A stretch of DNA of 45,459 nucleotides from NCBI GenBank assembly GCA_016183615.1, contig JACPEG010000050.1:1-45459 (forward strand). The letters are read 5' to 3'. Both the position numbers and the translations under genes were made by a program. How positions within the stretch are numbered: the first letter of the stretch is position 1; each line of letters starts with the position of its first letter. Below are positions 24,594 through 33,311 of this stretch, in pieces. The DNA comes from Betaproteobacteria bacterium (lineage in GTDB: Bacteria; Pseudomonadota; Gammaproteobacteria; Burkholderiales; UBA6910). Under the pieces are notes generated by a model. It searched no databases. It was not told where the DNA came from and saw nothing but the letters and a program-made list of their open reading frames with translations.

Positions 24594-25106
24594 ATGAGCA
24601 CGGAACGCAGGGAACCCTTCTGGAAGCGGCTGGAGGTGCAGATCATCACCGTCCTGCTGGCGGTGGCGGCGGTGCTCGGGGCGTTCGTGTACCTGCGCTA
24701 CGGGATGCGGCCCGAATCCCCCGCCGACCCGAAGAACGCGGCGCTGGTGAAGGCCGGCGAAGCGGTCTATGCAAAGAATTGCGCGGCCTGCCACGGGGAC
24801 CGGTTGCAGGGCCAGCCGAACTGGAAAGTGCGGCTGCCCACCGGCCGCATGCCCGCACCGCCCCACGACGAATCCGGCCACACCTGGCACCATCCGGATT
24901 CCGTGCTCTTCGGCATCGTCAAGCAGGGACTCGTTCCCCCTTATGGCCCGCCCGGCTACCAGAGCGACATGCCGGGGTTCAAATCGGTGCTGAAGGACGA
25001 GGAGATCTGGGCCGTGCTTGCGTTCCTCAAGAGCAAATGGTCGCCGCAGACCCTGCAATGGCGCAGCGAGAGCCTCCAGGACCCCGCCATCGGGAAAAAC
25101 CGGTGA
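24594..25106 (+). CDS. membrane-anchored monoheme cytochrome c
   Basis: 170 residues with an uncleaved N-terminal anchor (VQIITVLLAVAAVLGAFVYL) and one heme motif, CAACH at residues ~63-67, preceded by GEAVYAKN. The distal Met is probably in YQSDMPGFKSVL (residue ~125), and the C-terminal helix is EEIWAVLAFLKSKW. That is a normal class I cytochrome fold with a short insert (HDESGHTWHHPD). It begins 12 nt after the propeller gene and closes the 17.0-25.1 kb run. Electron transfer between membrane redox partners, including the oxidase-like proteins here, is inferred. Confidence 0.85.
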   Translation: MSTERREPFWKRLEVQIITVLLAVAAVLGAFVYLRYGMRPESPADPKNAALVKAGEAVYAKNCAACHGDRLQGQPNWKVRLPTGRMPAPPHDESGHTWHHPDSVLFGIVKQGLVPPYGPPGYQSDMPGFKSVLKDEEIWAVLAFLKSKWSPQTLQWRSESLQDPAIGKNR

Positions 25107-25222
25107 GGCAAGCATGACGGCGCGATCCGCAGCCATTGCTACGGCTTCAGCGGAAGGAACCGCGCCACGGTAATCGTTGAACTTTATACCGGCCGCAGTC
25201 TCTAACGGCCTGCCGGTGCGGG

Positions 25223-25252
25223 TTGCGCCGCAATATCGACATCTCTTATACT
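25223..25252 (+). promoter_or_regulatory. probable sigma70 promoter of the second CzcI-like gene
   Basis: TTGCGC at 25223-25228 and TATACT at 25247-25252 are separated by 18 bp, and the ATG lies 7 nt downstream, so the message is likely leaderless. The arrangement and the words GTTGCGCCGC and TATACTC are shared with the promoter at 2645-2674. TTGAACTTT lies further upstream at about 25175 in this copy and 2608 in the other. Confidence 0.55.
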
Positions 25253-25259
25253 CGAACCG

Positions 25260-25595
25260 ATGAATTTGGCGATTCGCTGGATCCTGATCGTGGTGACCCT
25301 CGTGACGTCTCTGCAGGGGGCGGCGGCCATGGCAATGAACCTGTGCGATATCCAGCCGTGTCACCACGACGCCGTGAACGATTATGCGGCCAGTCCCGAT
25401 GCCCCGGGGACGCCCCAAGCGGACGACTCCGGAGGATTCGACGGTTGCACCCTGCATTCCTCCTGCGTTAACGCCGCTCTTCCGGCACCGATTTCGGCGG
25501 TTTCGATTGATGCCGCCTTCGCCCATTCGGCGGCCCCTGTCGCGTCTCGCCCGTCCCGCATTCCCGACCGCCCCAAGCGGCCTCCTCTCGCCTGA
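25260..25595 (+). CDS. CzcI-like small periplasmic protein (second copy)
   Basis: 111 residues: Sec signal (IRWILIVVTLVTSLQGAAAMA), Cys-containing mature part (LCDIQPCHHD; GCTLHSSCVNA) and the C-terminus RPKRPPLA shared with the protein at 2683. It has more Cys and fewer His than that copy. It opens the cusF-cusC-cusB-cusA cluster, as the first copy opens the other efflux cluster. No ribosome site precedes the ATG, which follows the -10 box by only 7 nt. Likely a periplasmic metal-sensing or buffering protein of the CzcI class. Confidence 0.65.
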   Translation: MNLAIRWILIVVTLVTSLQGAAAMAMNLCDIQPCHHDAVNDYAASPDAPGTPQADDSGGFDGCTLHSSCVNAALPAPISAVSIDAAFAHSAAPVASRPSRIPDRPKRPPLA

Positions 25596-25601
25596 GCTTG
25601 C

Positions 25602-25623
25602 GTAGCCCGGGCTTCGCCCGGGC
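25602..25623. repeat. single REP-type hairpin with GTAG foot
   Basis: GTAG is followed by GCCCGGGC-TTC-GCCCGGGC. It lies 6 nt after the CzcI-like stop codon. A GC hairpin (CCCGGGA/TTCCCGG near 3049-3066) holds the same position behind the first CzcI-like gene. No T-run follows. The remaining gap to cusF (25624-25790) shows nothing more that I can support. Confidence 0.6.
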
Positions 25624-25790
25624 AGCGACTCCGGGCGGCTTCCGTTTCCGGCTTCACAGTTGCGCTAATGGCGCAGGAGTAACCTCGCTCCCGGTTGGGC
25701 TTGCGGCGGGTTCTCCTCAGTCGATTCGGCACACCCGCCCCAAGCGTTATCAAGCGGTTCAAAACAACTTTTTGCAGGAAGGAATATGTC

Positions 25791-26138
25791 ATGAAGCTTT
25801 TTTATCCCGCGCTGATTTCCATCTCGGTCATTGCGGCATCACCCGTGGCGAACGCCTCGTCCGATATGTCCGGCATGCCGATGCCTCAGGGCGGCAAGGA
25901 ATCGGCCGCGACACATAAGGGACAGGGCGCGGTCGAAGCCGTGGACAGCGTCGCCGGGAAATTGAAGCTGAACCACGGTCCGATCAACAGCCTCAAATGG
26001 CCCGCCATGACCATGGAGTTCCCGGTCAAAGACAAAAAGATACTGAAGGGCGTGAAGCCGGGCATGCGCGTCGAGTTCGAGCTTGCCCCGGACAAGGATA
26101 AGAACTACGCCGTCATCCGCATCAAGCCGGTGCAATAG
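25791..26138 (+). CDS. cusF: CusF-like periplasmic copper/silver chaperone
   Basis: 115 residues from the ATG at 25791 (AGGAAGG upstream). Sec signal ending NAS, then a short Met-containing head (MSGMPMPQGG) and a small OB-fold domain. The Cu(I) site of E. coli CusF (H36, W44, M47, M49) is matched with identical spacing by H62, W70, M73 and M75 (NHGPINSLKWPAMTM). CusF takes periplasmic Cu(I)/Ag(I) and passes it to CusB. It precedes cusC, cusB and cusA. A strong hairpin between it and cusC may favour higher chaperone levels. Confidence 0.93.
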   Translation: MKLFYPALISISVIAASPVANASSDMSGMPMPQGGKESAATHKGQGAVEAVDSVAGKLKLNHGPINSLKWPAMTMEFPVKDKKILKGVKPGMRVEFELAPDKDKNYAVIRIKPVQ

Positions 26139-26147
26139 GCGGAAACG

Positions 26148-26173
26148 CCGGAAGGCCACGGCCGGCCTTCCGG
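26148..26173 (+). other. strong intergenic hairpin between cusF and cusC
   Basis: CCGGAAGGCC at 26148-26157 pairs perfectly with GGCCTTCCGG at 26164-26173 over a 6-nt loop, 10 bp after the cusF stop. There is no T-run. In polycistronic mRNAs such stems often block 3' exonuclease and raise the level of the upstream product, which would suit a stoichiometric periplasmic chaperone. The role is inferred. Confidence 0.55.
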
Positions 26174-26197
26174 CCCCGCCCGCAAAAGGATCAGTTG

Positions 26198-27535
26198 ATG
26201 AAACCCCAAACCCGATTCGCTCTCGTGGCGGTCGCCGCCCTGAGCGCCGTCAGCCCGGAAACGCAGGCACAGGTCGCCGGCGGAGATCGCAACCCGCCGT
26301 CCGCCGGCGTGTTTGCCGAGCGGCCCGCCGCCCCGCAAACGGCCGTTCCACTTGGTCAGCTCGTCTCCGAGGCGCTTCAGAACAACCCGGAAATCCGCGC
26401 GGCCAGGAAGGAAGTGGAGGCCGCGCAAGCCAGGATTTCGCCGGCTGGCGCCCTGGATGACCCGATGCTGGAAGCGGGAGTCATCAACCTCCCGGTGGAT
26501 TCCCGGCGCTTCGACCGGGAGGACATGACCATGAAAATGATCGGCCTCGCCCAGAGATTCCCGTACCCGGGGAAGCGCGGGCTGCGCCAGGACATGGCCT
26601 CGAAGGACGCGGAATCCCTCGCCTATGGCTACCAGGAGACGGTAAACAAGGTCGTTAGGGACGTGAAGCTCGCCTACTTCGATCTCGCCCTGGTCATGGA
26701 TTCGAAGCGGCTCGTCGAAAAGAACAGGTCCGTCCTGGATCAGTTTCTGAAAGTCGCCGAAGCGCGGTACGCGGTGGGCCAGGGAAGCCAGGCAGATGTG
26801 CTCAAGGCCCAGACCCAGCTTTCAAAAATGCTTGACGAGCTGATCAGGCTGGACCGCGAGCGCCCGATGATCGAAGCCGATCTCAGCCGGACCCTGGGCC
26901 GCGGTTCGAATCCGGCGCCCGTAATTCCCCAAACGCCGGGCCCGGGAGAAGTTGCATTGTCGCTGGATGCGCTGCGCCAAGCAGGCCTTCGCGACCGCCC
27001 GCAACTGCGCGCGCTCCAAAGTCTTGTTGCCCGCAACGACAAAGCGCTGGAACTGGCAAGAAAGGATTTCTATCCCGACTTCGATGTTCGCCTGCAGTAT
27101 GGCCAGCGCGACAACATGCCGGACGGTACCAAGCGGGAAGACATGGTGAGCGTCATCGTCGCCATCAACCTTCCGCTCTGGCGCGAAGCCAAGCTTGATC
27201 CGCGGCTTTCCGAGGCCGCCGCGATGCGCGACCAGGCCCTGAACATGCTCCAGGCGCAGCAGAACGAACTGTTCATGAAGCTGCGCCAGCAGGTGGCCGG
27301 CGCGGAGCAGAACCTGAAATCGGCCCGGCTCTACGAAACCGGCATCCTGCCCCAAGCCAGGCTTGCGGTGGAGGCCACGCTCGCCGCCTACAAAGTGGGC
27401 CGCGCCGATTTCCTGTCGCTCATGGACAGCCAGATGACGGTCTTCAACTACGAGATCGTCCATGCCGCGGCTCTGATCAATTACAACAAGGCATTGGCGG
27501 AAGTCGATTTCCTGGTCGGCAAGCCCGGACTCTGA
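26198..27535 (+). CDS. cusC: CusC-like TolC-family outer-membrane protein
   Basis: 445 residues from the ATG at 26198 (AAAAGGA at 26184-26190; an adjacent TTG at 26195 is in frame). N-terminal secretion signal, then two TolC-type repeats: LVSEALQNNPEIRAARKEVEAA starts the first helical hairpin, and ALRQAGLRDRPQLRALQSLV the second. PNLPVDSRRF-like strand regions form the outer-membrane barrel. No lipobox Cys is apparent. It is the outer duct for the CusBA pump encoded next. Compared with the 3198 protein it is ~50 residues longer and clearly a different branch. Confidence 0.87.
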   Translation: MKPQTRFALVAVAALSAVSPETQAQVAGGDRNPPSAGVFAERPAAPQTAVPLGQLVSEALQNNPEIRAARKEVEAAQARISPAGALDDPMLEAGVINLPVDSRRFDREDMTMKMIGLAQRFPYPGKRGLRQDMASKDAESLAYGYQETVNKVVRDVKLAYFDLALVMDSKRLVEKNRSVLDQFLKVAEARYAVGQGSQADVLKAQTQLSKMLDELIRLDRERPMIEADLSRTLGRGSNPAPVIPQTPGPGEVALSLDALRQAGLRDRPQLRALQSLVARNDKALELARKDFYPDFDVRLQYGQRDNMPDGTKREDMVSVIVAINLPLWREAKLDPRLSEAAAMRDQALNMLQAQQNELFMKLRQQVAGAEQNLKSARLYETGILPQARLAVEATLAAYKVGRADFLSLMDSQMTVFNYEIVHAAALINYNKALAEVDFLVGKPGL

Positions 27536-27568
27536 GGGCCCGACATTCGAGCATGAGGGAGAACACTC

Positions 27569-28930
27569 GTGAAGCAGCTTAGAACGGCATTGGTCATCGC
27601 GCTTCTGGTATCGGCTGCCCTGGGGGCCGGCTACTGGTGGGGATCGAAAAGCAATGAAGGCGCAGAAGTGAAGGCGGGAACCGCGCCGGTCCTCTCCGAC
27701 GGGGCCGCCACCGGGGGCAAAGCGCGCAAAATCCTCTATTACCGCAACCCCATGGGCCTTCCCGACTCCTCGCCGGTGCCGAAAAAGGACGGGATGGGCA
27801 TGGATTACGTTCCGGTCTACGAAGGCGACGAGCCGCAAGGCCCGCAGGTCAAAATCAGCCTCGACAAGGTGCAGAAGCTCGGAGTGAAAATCGAGCCTGC
27901 CGCGCTCCGCCAACTCACCCGCACCGTCCGGGCGGTGGGCACGGTCCAGGCCGACGAGCGGCGACTGCACACGGTCACCCCCAGGTTCGAGGGATGGATC
28001 CAGAAGCTTCACGTGAATACCACGGGGCAGCCGGTCAGGCGCGGCGACGCTCTGATGGAAATCTACAGTCCGGACCTCGTCACCGCTCAGCAGGAATACC
28101 TCATCGCATGGAAAGGCGTGCAGGCCGTGCAGGGAAGCGGCGCCGACATCCAGGCAAGCATGAAGCAGCTGATGGAAAGCGCCCTGCAGCGGCTGCGCAA
28201 CTGGGACATATCCGAAGAGGAACTGAAGCGCCTGCAAAGGGAGAATGCGGCGCGGCAGTCCCTCACCCTGCGCGCACCGGCGAACGGGGTAGTCATTGAA
28301 AAAATGGCGGTCGAGGGGATGCGAATCATGCCGGGCGAGCCCCTGTACCGGATCGCCGATCTGTCGACCGTGTGGCTGCTGGGGGACGTGTTCGAGCAGG
28401 ACCTGGGCATGGTCCGTCCCGGCCAACCCGCCAGGATCACGGTCAACGCGTACCCCGAAAAGCGCTTTGAAGGAAAGGTCACCTTCATCTACCCGACGCT
28501 TGCCGGCGAAACCCGCACCGCCAAGGTGCGCGTCGAGCTGCCCAACCCGGGCGGACTGCTCAAGCCCGCCATGTACGCGAGCGTGGAAATCGCCGCTACT
28601 CCAGGCAAGGGAAAAACGCTGACGGTGCCGGATTCCGCGGTGCTCGACAGCGGTACCCGGCAGATCGTGCTGGTCGAGCGGGGCGAAGGGCTGTACCAGC
28701 CGCGCGAGGTGAAGCTAGGCGCGCGGGCCGATGGCTACGTCGAAGTCCTGGACGGGATCCAGGCCGGGGAAAACGTCGTGGTCAGCGCCAATTTCCTGAT
28801 CGATGCCGAAAGCAACCTGAAGGCGGCGCTGGGCAGCTTTGGCGGCCACGCTGCCGACGGGGGCGCCCCGGGCGCTGCTGCCCAGGCGCGACCGGATCAA
28901 GGCCACCAGGGCGGACACGAGGGGCGCTGA
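27569..28930 (+). CDS. cusB: CusB-like RND periplasmic adaptor with N-terminal heavy-metal-binding domain
   Basis: 453 residues; GTG start with GAGGGAG upstream. An N-terminal anchor (ALVIALLVSAALGAGYWWG) is followed at residues ~54-86 by a short metal-binding repeat (YYRNPMGLPD ... KKDGMGMDYVPVYE), the type that gives CusB its Met site for receiving Cu(I) from CusF. The adaptor core follows: barrel-sandwich halves (GWIQKLHVNTTGQPVRRGD and LRAPANGVVIEKMAVEGM), a helical hairpin, then beta-barrel and membrane-proximal domains. The C-terminus is His-rich (HQGGHEG). Its stop is 1 nt before the cusA start, so they are coupled. Confidence 0.9.
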   Translation: MKQLRTALVIALLVSAALGAGYWWGSKSNEGAEVKAGTAPVLSDGAATGGKARKILYYRNPMGLPDSSPVPKKDGMGMDYVPVYEGDEPQGPQVKISLDKVQKLGVKIEPAALRQLTRTVRAVGTVQADERRLHTVTPRFEGWIQKLHVNTTGQPVRRGDALMEIYSPDLVTAQQEYLIAWKGVQAVQGSGADIQASMKQLMESALQRLRNWDISEEELKRLQRENAARQSLTLRAPANGVVIEKMAVEGMRIMPGEPLYRIADLSTVWLLGDVFEQDLGMVRPGQPARITVNAYPEKRFEGKVTFIYPTLAGETRTAKVRVELPNPGGLLKPAMYASVEIAATPGKGKTLTVPDSAVLDSGTRQIVLVERGEGLYQPREVKLGARADGYVEVLDGIQAGENVVVSANFLIDAESNLKAALGSFGGHAADGGAPGAAAQARPDQGHQGGHEGR

Positions 28931-28931
28931 G

Positions 28932-31900
28932 ATGCTGAATCGGATTATCGAGTGGTCCGCCCGCAATGTATTTCTCGTATTGCTGGCCACGCTTTTCATC
29001 GTCGCAGCGGGAATTTATGCGGTCATGAAGACCCCGCTGGATGCGATCCCCGATCTCTCCGACGTGCAGGTCATCATCTACACCGAATTCCCCGGCCAGG
29101 CGCCCCAGGTGGTGGAAGACCAGGTGACCTATCCCCTCACCACCGCCATGCTCTCCGTGCCGAAATCGAAAGTCGTGCGGGGATTTTCGTTTTTCGGGGC
29201 GTCGTTCGTCTATGTCATTTTTGAGGACGGCACCGACATCTACTGGGCCCGCTCGAGGGTGCTCGAATACCTGAATTTCGCCGCGAGCCGCCTGCCGAGG
29301 GGTGTAACGCCATCCCTCGGCCCCGATGCGACGGGCGTGGGCTGGGTCTACGAGTACGCGGTGCTGGGCGCCAGGCAGACATTGGCCGAACTGCGCACCA
29401 TCCAGGACTGGTTCATTCGCTACCAGCTCACCAAGGCCCAGGGCGTCGCGGAAGTGGCCAGCGTCGGCGGGTTCGTGCAGCAATACCAGGTGATCGTGGA
29501 TCCCCGGAGGCTCCAGGCCTACGGCATCCCGCTCTCCAGAATCGCCCAGGTCATCCGCATGAGCAACACCGACGTGGGCGGGCGCGTGGTGGAAATGGCC
29601 GAAACCGAATTCATGGTGCGCGGCCGCGGGTACCTGCGGGGCAAAGCCGACCTGGAGCAGCTCGTTCTGAAATCCGAAAACGGCGTTCCGGTCCTGCTGC
29701 GGGACCTGGCCCGGATCGAGATGGGGCCCGACGAGCGCCGCGGCATTACCGAGCTGAACGGAGAAGGCGAGGTGGTCGCCGGCATCGCCATGTCCCGCTA
29801 CGGGCAAAATGCGCTGGAGGTCATCCATAATCTCAGGGCCAAGATCGGCGAGATCTCGAGCGGCCTTCCCCCGGGAGTGACCATCGAGCCGGTATATGAC
29901 CGCGCCAACCTGATTCATCGCGCCATCGACAACCTCACCAGGACCCTGATCGAGGAGAGCGTCATCGTGGCGCTGGTGTGCACGCTGTTTCTGCTGCACG
30001 TGAGGAGCGCGCTGGTGGCGATCATGATGCTGCCCATCGGCATCCTGATCGCGTTCATCACCATGCGCTACCTGGGCCTCAATTCCAATATCATGAGCCT
30101 GGGCGGGATCGCCATCGCCATCGGCGCCATGGTGGACGCCGCCATCGTCATGATCGAAAACGCCCACAAGCATCTCGAAAGGAAAGGGCCGGACGAATCG
30201 AGGCTGGAACCGATCATCGCCGCCTGCAAGGAGGTAGGGCCCGCCCTGTTCTTCTCGCTGCTCATCATCACCGTCTCGTTCCTTCCGGTGTTCACCCTCG
30301 AAGCCCAGGAGGGCCGCCTGTTCCAGCCCCTCGCCTATACCAAGACGTTCGCAATGGCGGGCGCGGCGCTGCTCTCCGTCACGCTGGTGCCGGTATTGAT
30401 GCTGCTCTTTATCCGCGGCCATATCCGGCCCGAACACCGGAATCCGGTGAGCCGCTTCCTGATCTGGGGCTACCGCCCGGTGCTCGCCTGGGTGATGCGC
30501 TGGAAGACGCTCACCATCCTCGCGGCGATTGCCGTCATGGGGATTTCCGTCGTCCCCGCGCTCAAGCTCGGCACCGAGTTCATGCCGACCCTGAACGAGG
30601 GGACCCTGATGTACATGCCCTCCAGCCTGCCGGGCATGTCCGTGACCAAGGCCGCGGAACTGATGCAGGTCCAGAACAAGATCATCAAAAGCTTTCCGGA
30701 GGTCGCCTCGGTATTCGCCAAGGCGGGACGCGCCGCCACCGCCACCGACCCGGCCCCCACCGAAATGTTCGAGACCGTCATCAACCTGAAGCCCGAGGAG
30801 GAATGGCGTCCGGGCACGAACGTGGACAAGTTGATCGCCGAAATGGATGCGGCGCTGCAGTTTCCCGGAGTGGCCAACGCCTGGACCATGCCGATCAAGG
30901 CCCGCATCGACATGCTCTCCACCGGCATCCGCACCCCGATCGGCATCAAGGTGTTCGGAAAGGACCTGAACGAGATGGAGAGGCTCGCCCAGGAAATCGA
31001 GGCCGTGGTAAAGACCGTGCCCGGCACCACCAGCGCCTTCGCCGAGCGCATCACCGGCGGTTATTTCCTGAACGTCGAGCCCGACCGCATGGCGCTCGCC
31101 CGCTACGGGCTGGCGGTGGGCGACCTGCAGGACGTCGTGGCCACGGCATTGGGCGGCGAGATGGTGACCACCACGGTCGAAGGCCGCGAGCGCTTCGGGG
31201 TGATCGTGCGCTATCCGCGGGAGCTGCGCAACGACCCGCAGGCCATCGCGACCCAGGTCCTGGTGCCGGTGATGGGCGGAGCCATGATCCCGCTCGGCCA
31301 GGTCGCCAGGGTCACGCTCAGCAAGGGCACCCCCGGCATCCGCACCGAGAATGCCCTGCTCTCGGCCTACATATTCGTGGACATCCGCGGCCGGGACATC
31401 GGCGGTTACGTGGCCGACGCCAGGAAAGCAGTGGCCGAAAAGGTGAAGTTTCCGTCCGGCTACTACGTCACCTGGAGCGGGCAGTTCGAATACCTGGAGC
31501 GCGCCAAGGAGAGGATGACGGTTGTGGTCCCGCTGACCGGGCTCATCATCTTCGTGCTGCTGTATCTGAACTTCAGGAGGCTCACGGATACGCTCATCGT
31601 CATGCTTTCCGTGCCGTTCTCCCTGGTGGGCGGAATATGGCTGATGTACCTGCTCGGCTACAATCTGAGCGTGGCGGTGGCGGTGGGATTCATCGCGCTG
31701 GCCGGGGTGGCGGCCGAAACCGGAGTCATCATGCTGATTTACCTGGACCAGGCGCTCAGAAGAATCGAGGCAAACCGCGAAATGGAAGGAAAGCGCCTCA
31801 GCCTCGGCGATCTCTACGACGCGGTGATGGAGGGAGCGGTCATGCGGGTGCGGCCCCTGATGATGACGGTATTCGCCATCACGGCGGGATTGCTGCCCAT

Positions 31901-32084
31901 CATGTGGGGCAGCGGCACCGGCTCGGAGGTCATGCGGCGCATCGCCGCGCCGATGGTGGGGGGGATGGTCTCGGCCACCATTCTCACGCTGATCGTTATT
32001 CCGGCCATCTTTGCGCTGGTGAAGGAACTCGCGATCCGCAAAGCCGGCGCGGGCGCCGGCACGGCAATACCTCGGAGAAGCTGA
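28932..32084 (+). CDS. cusA: CusA-like Cu(I)/Ag(I) RND efflux pump
   Basis: 1050 residues from the ATG at 28932 (GAGGGG at 28919-28924); an in-frame upstream extension would overlap cusB and lacks a site. TM4 carries GAMVDAAIVMIEN near residue 400, the CusA-type proton relay. The periplasmic copper triad of E. coli CusA (M573, M623, M672) is matched by M562, M612 and M661 (YMPSSLPGM, PTEMFET, RIDMLSTG), all with the same offset of 11. This makes Cu(I)/Ag(I) export across both membranes very likely, with CusB and CusC encoded upstream and the PII-like protein downstream. Confidence 0.95.
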   Translation: MLNRIIEWSARNVFLVLLATLFIVAAGIYAVMKTPLDAIPDLSDVQVIIYTEFPGQAPQVVEDQVTYPLTTAMLSVPKSKVVRGFSFFGASFVYVIFEDGTDIYWARSRVLEYLNFAASRLPRGVTPSLGPDATGVGWVYEYAVLGARQTLAELRTIQDWFIRYQLTKAQGVAEVASVGGFVQQYQVIVDPRRLQAYGIPLSRIAQVIRMSNTDVGGRVVEMAETEFMVRGRGYLRGKADLEQLVLKSENGVPVLLRDLARIEMGPDERRGITELNGEGEVVAGIAMSRYGQNALEVIHNLRAKIGEISSGLPPGVTIEPVYDRANLIHRAIDNLTRTLIEESVIVALVCTLFLLHVRSALVAIMMLPIGILIAFITMRYLGLNSNIMSLGGIAIAIGAMVDAAIVMIENAHKHLERKGPDESRLEPIIAACKEVGPALFFSLLIITVSFLPVFTLEAQEGRLFQPLAYTKTFAMAGAALLSVTLVPVLMLLFIRGHIRPEHRNPVSRFLIWGYRPVLAWVMRWKTLTILAAIAVMGISVVPALKLGTEFMPTLNEGTLMYMPSSLPGMSVTKAAELMQVQNKIIKSFPEVASVFAKAGRAATATDPAPTEMFETVINLKPEEEWRPGTNVDKLIAEMDAALQFPGVANAWTMPIKARIDMLSTGIRTPIGIKVFGKDLNEMERLAQEIEAVVKTVPGTTSAFAERITGGYFLNVEPDRMALARYGLAVGDLQDVVATALGGEMVTTTVEGRERFGVIVRYPRELRNDPQAIATQVLVPVMGGAMIPLGQVARVTLSKGTPGIRTENALLSAYIFVDIRGRDIGGYVADARKAVAEKVKFPSGYYVTWSGQFEYLERAKERMTVVVPLTGLIIFVLLYLNFRRLTDTLIVMLSVPFSLVGGIWLMYLLGYNLSVAVAVGFIALAGVAAETGVIMLIYLDQALRRIEANREMEGKRLSLGDLYDAVMEGAVMRVRPLMMTVFAITAGLLPIMWGSGTGSEVMRRIAAPMVGGMVSATILTLIVIPAIFALVKELAIRKAGAGAGTAIPRRS

Positions 32085-32110
32085 GGCACGCATCACAACG
32101 GGAGCAAATC

Positions 32111-32443
32111 ATGGCACTTAGCGTCGTCGTAGCGATCATCCGGCCCGGCGTATTGGAGCCGGTCGAGAAAAAACTTCAGGAGATGGGCGTGCGCGGCATC
32201 ACGGTTGCACGGACGAAAGGCTATGGCGAGTACGCCAATTTCTTTTCCCGGGACTGGATGGTGGATCAGGTGAGAATCGAGATTTTCACCGAGCAGGACC
32301 GGGCGGAACTCATCGCTGCGGCGATTCTGGACGCTGCGCACACCGGGTCCCCGGGGGACGGGATTGTGGCGATTCTTCCCGTGGAAAAGGTTTTCGATGT
32401 CCGTACCCGCTCCGAAGAGATACCCAACCGCTTCCTGGGCTGA
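32111..32443 (+). CDS. PII-like signalling protein of the efflux-linked (PII-NG-type) group
   Basis: 110 residues with the PII fold pattern: VVVAIIRPGVLEPVEKKLQEMGVRGITVARTKGYG at the start, VRIEIFTEQDRAELIAAAIL in the middle and AHTGSPGDGIVAILPVEKVFDVRTR at the end (the B-loop region TGxxGDG is kept). The T-loop is short (GEYANFFSRDW) and lacks the uridylylated Tyr region of GlnB/GlnK. A PII subgroup without that Tyr is known next to heavy-metal RND genes, and this gene lies 26 bp after cusA. The likely job is sensing a nucleotide or metal and controlling the pump. Ligand unknown. Confidence 0.85.
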   Translation: MALSVVVAIIRPGVLEPVEKKLQEMGVRGITVARTKGYGEYANFFSRDWMVDQVRIEIFTEQDRAELIAAAILDAAHTGSPGDGIVAILPVEKVFDVRTRSEEIPNRFLG

Positions 32444-32541
32444 ACCCTGCGCGCGGGCAGTCGTGACTCGATTGGCCATGCACGGCTTGTTCAACTGCTC
32501 TCGGGACCGGTTGCGCCATTAGCCGGGGAAGGGGTCCTCTC

Positions 32542-32892
32542 ATGCGCCCATCGAAGTCGGTCCCTGCGATAGTTCTGGCAACGCTGTCCTTGCTTTCCGT
32601 GGCGCCGGCCGTTGCCGCGGAACCCCATGTCAGGATCACGGCGCCCGCGGACGGCGCCAGGCTCGACGCGATGGATCAGAACCGGCTCGCCTACGAGGTG
32701 GTCCCGGGGCCGCGCGGCGACCACGTTCACGTCTACGTGGACGGAAAGGAGGCCGGGATTCTGCGGCAGCTCTCCGGCAGCTATCTTCTGGAGACGCTGG
32801 CGCCCGGACCCAGCGTCCTCTGCGTCAAGGTGGTCAACAAGGCCCACGTCCCGATCGGGGTGGAGCAGTGCATCCGCGTGACCGTGGAGTAG
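32542..32892 (+). CDS. small secreted protein with an Ig-like domain
   Basis: 116 residues: Sec signal (SVPAIVLATLSLLSVAPAVAA) and a beta-rich ~90-residue mature domain (HVRITAPADGARLDAMDQNR, HVHVYVDGKEAGILRQLSG, PSVLCVKVVNKAHVPIGVEQC). Two Cys could form a disulfide. The DHVHVYVDGKE strand is typical of small Ig/bacterial-type sandwich domains attached to surface and periplasmic proteins. Weak upstream spacing, but GAAGGGG precedes the ATG. It sits between the PII-like gene and a membrane-protein gene. No specific function can be assigned. Confidence 0.65.
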   Translation: MRPSKSVPAIVLATLSLLSVAPAVAAEPHVRITAPADGARLDAMDQNRLAYEVVPGPRGDHVHVYVDGKEAGILRQLSGSYLLETLAPGPSVLCVKVVNKAHVPIGVEQCIRVTVE

Positions 32893-32895
32893 CCC

Positions 32896-33306
32896 TTGGC
32901 CGAAAACCTGGTCTACGCGGTGGTCCAGCTCTTCCACAATTTCGGCGCGGTCGCGGTTGTCGGCGGGGCCGTGGCCGGGGCCTGGCCCGCGCCGGCGCGG
33001 GCGGAGCCGATGCGCCGCCTCGCGCGGCTGGTATGCGCGGCATGGGCGGTCCAGATCGCGAGCGGCGCCGCGTTCGGCGCTGCGAGTTATTATTATTACG
33101 GCCGGTTTCCGGATATTCACGGCATTGCGATCGCGGCCCTTGCGGTCAAGGCGATCTGCGCCGCGTCAGGTTTTCTTCTGGCTGCGGCATATCTTTATCG
33201 CGCCGCGCGCTGGTCCGCTCCGGCCTGCGAGCGGGTTTGGCGGCTGCTCGCCGCGCTGGGCATTACAGCTCTTACGGCGGCGGCTTTCCTGCGCTGGTTT
33301 TCCTGA
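32896..33306 (+). CDS. four-helix membrane protein, CopD-like in layout
   Basis: 136 residues with a TTG start 3 nt after the previous stop and GGAG just before; the next in-frame ATG (33009) would remove the first helix. Four hydrophobic segments: VVQLFHNFGAVAVVGGAVAGAW, a second with WAVQIASGAAFGAASYYYY, IHGIAIAALAVKAICAASGFLLAAAYL, and LLAALGITALTAAAFLRWF. His residues in helices 1 and 3 are placed as in heme- or copper-binding four-helix proteins of the CopD/DUF2269 kind, but family identity is uncertain. Coupling to the secreted protein before it suggests a pair. Confidence 0.6.
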   Translation: MAENLVYAVVQLFHNFGAVAVVGGAVAGAWPAPARAEPMRRLARLVCAAWAVQIASGAAFGAASYYYYGRFPDIHGIAIAALAVKAICAASGFLLAAAYLYRAARWSAPACERVWRLLAALGITALTAAAFLRWFS

Positions 33307-33311
33307 CGGAA

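Noticed and set aside
28839..28931. Longer N-terminus of CusA
   Set aside because: It would overlap the end of cusB in another phase, has no family match, and GAGGGG favours 28932.
28782..32096. Minus-strand open frame of about 1100 codons opposite cusA
   Set aside because: It mirrors the codon pattern of cusA, has a composition rich in His, Asp and Arg, and lacks any recognisable domain or ribosome site.
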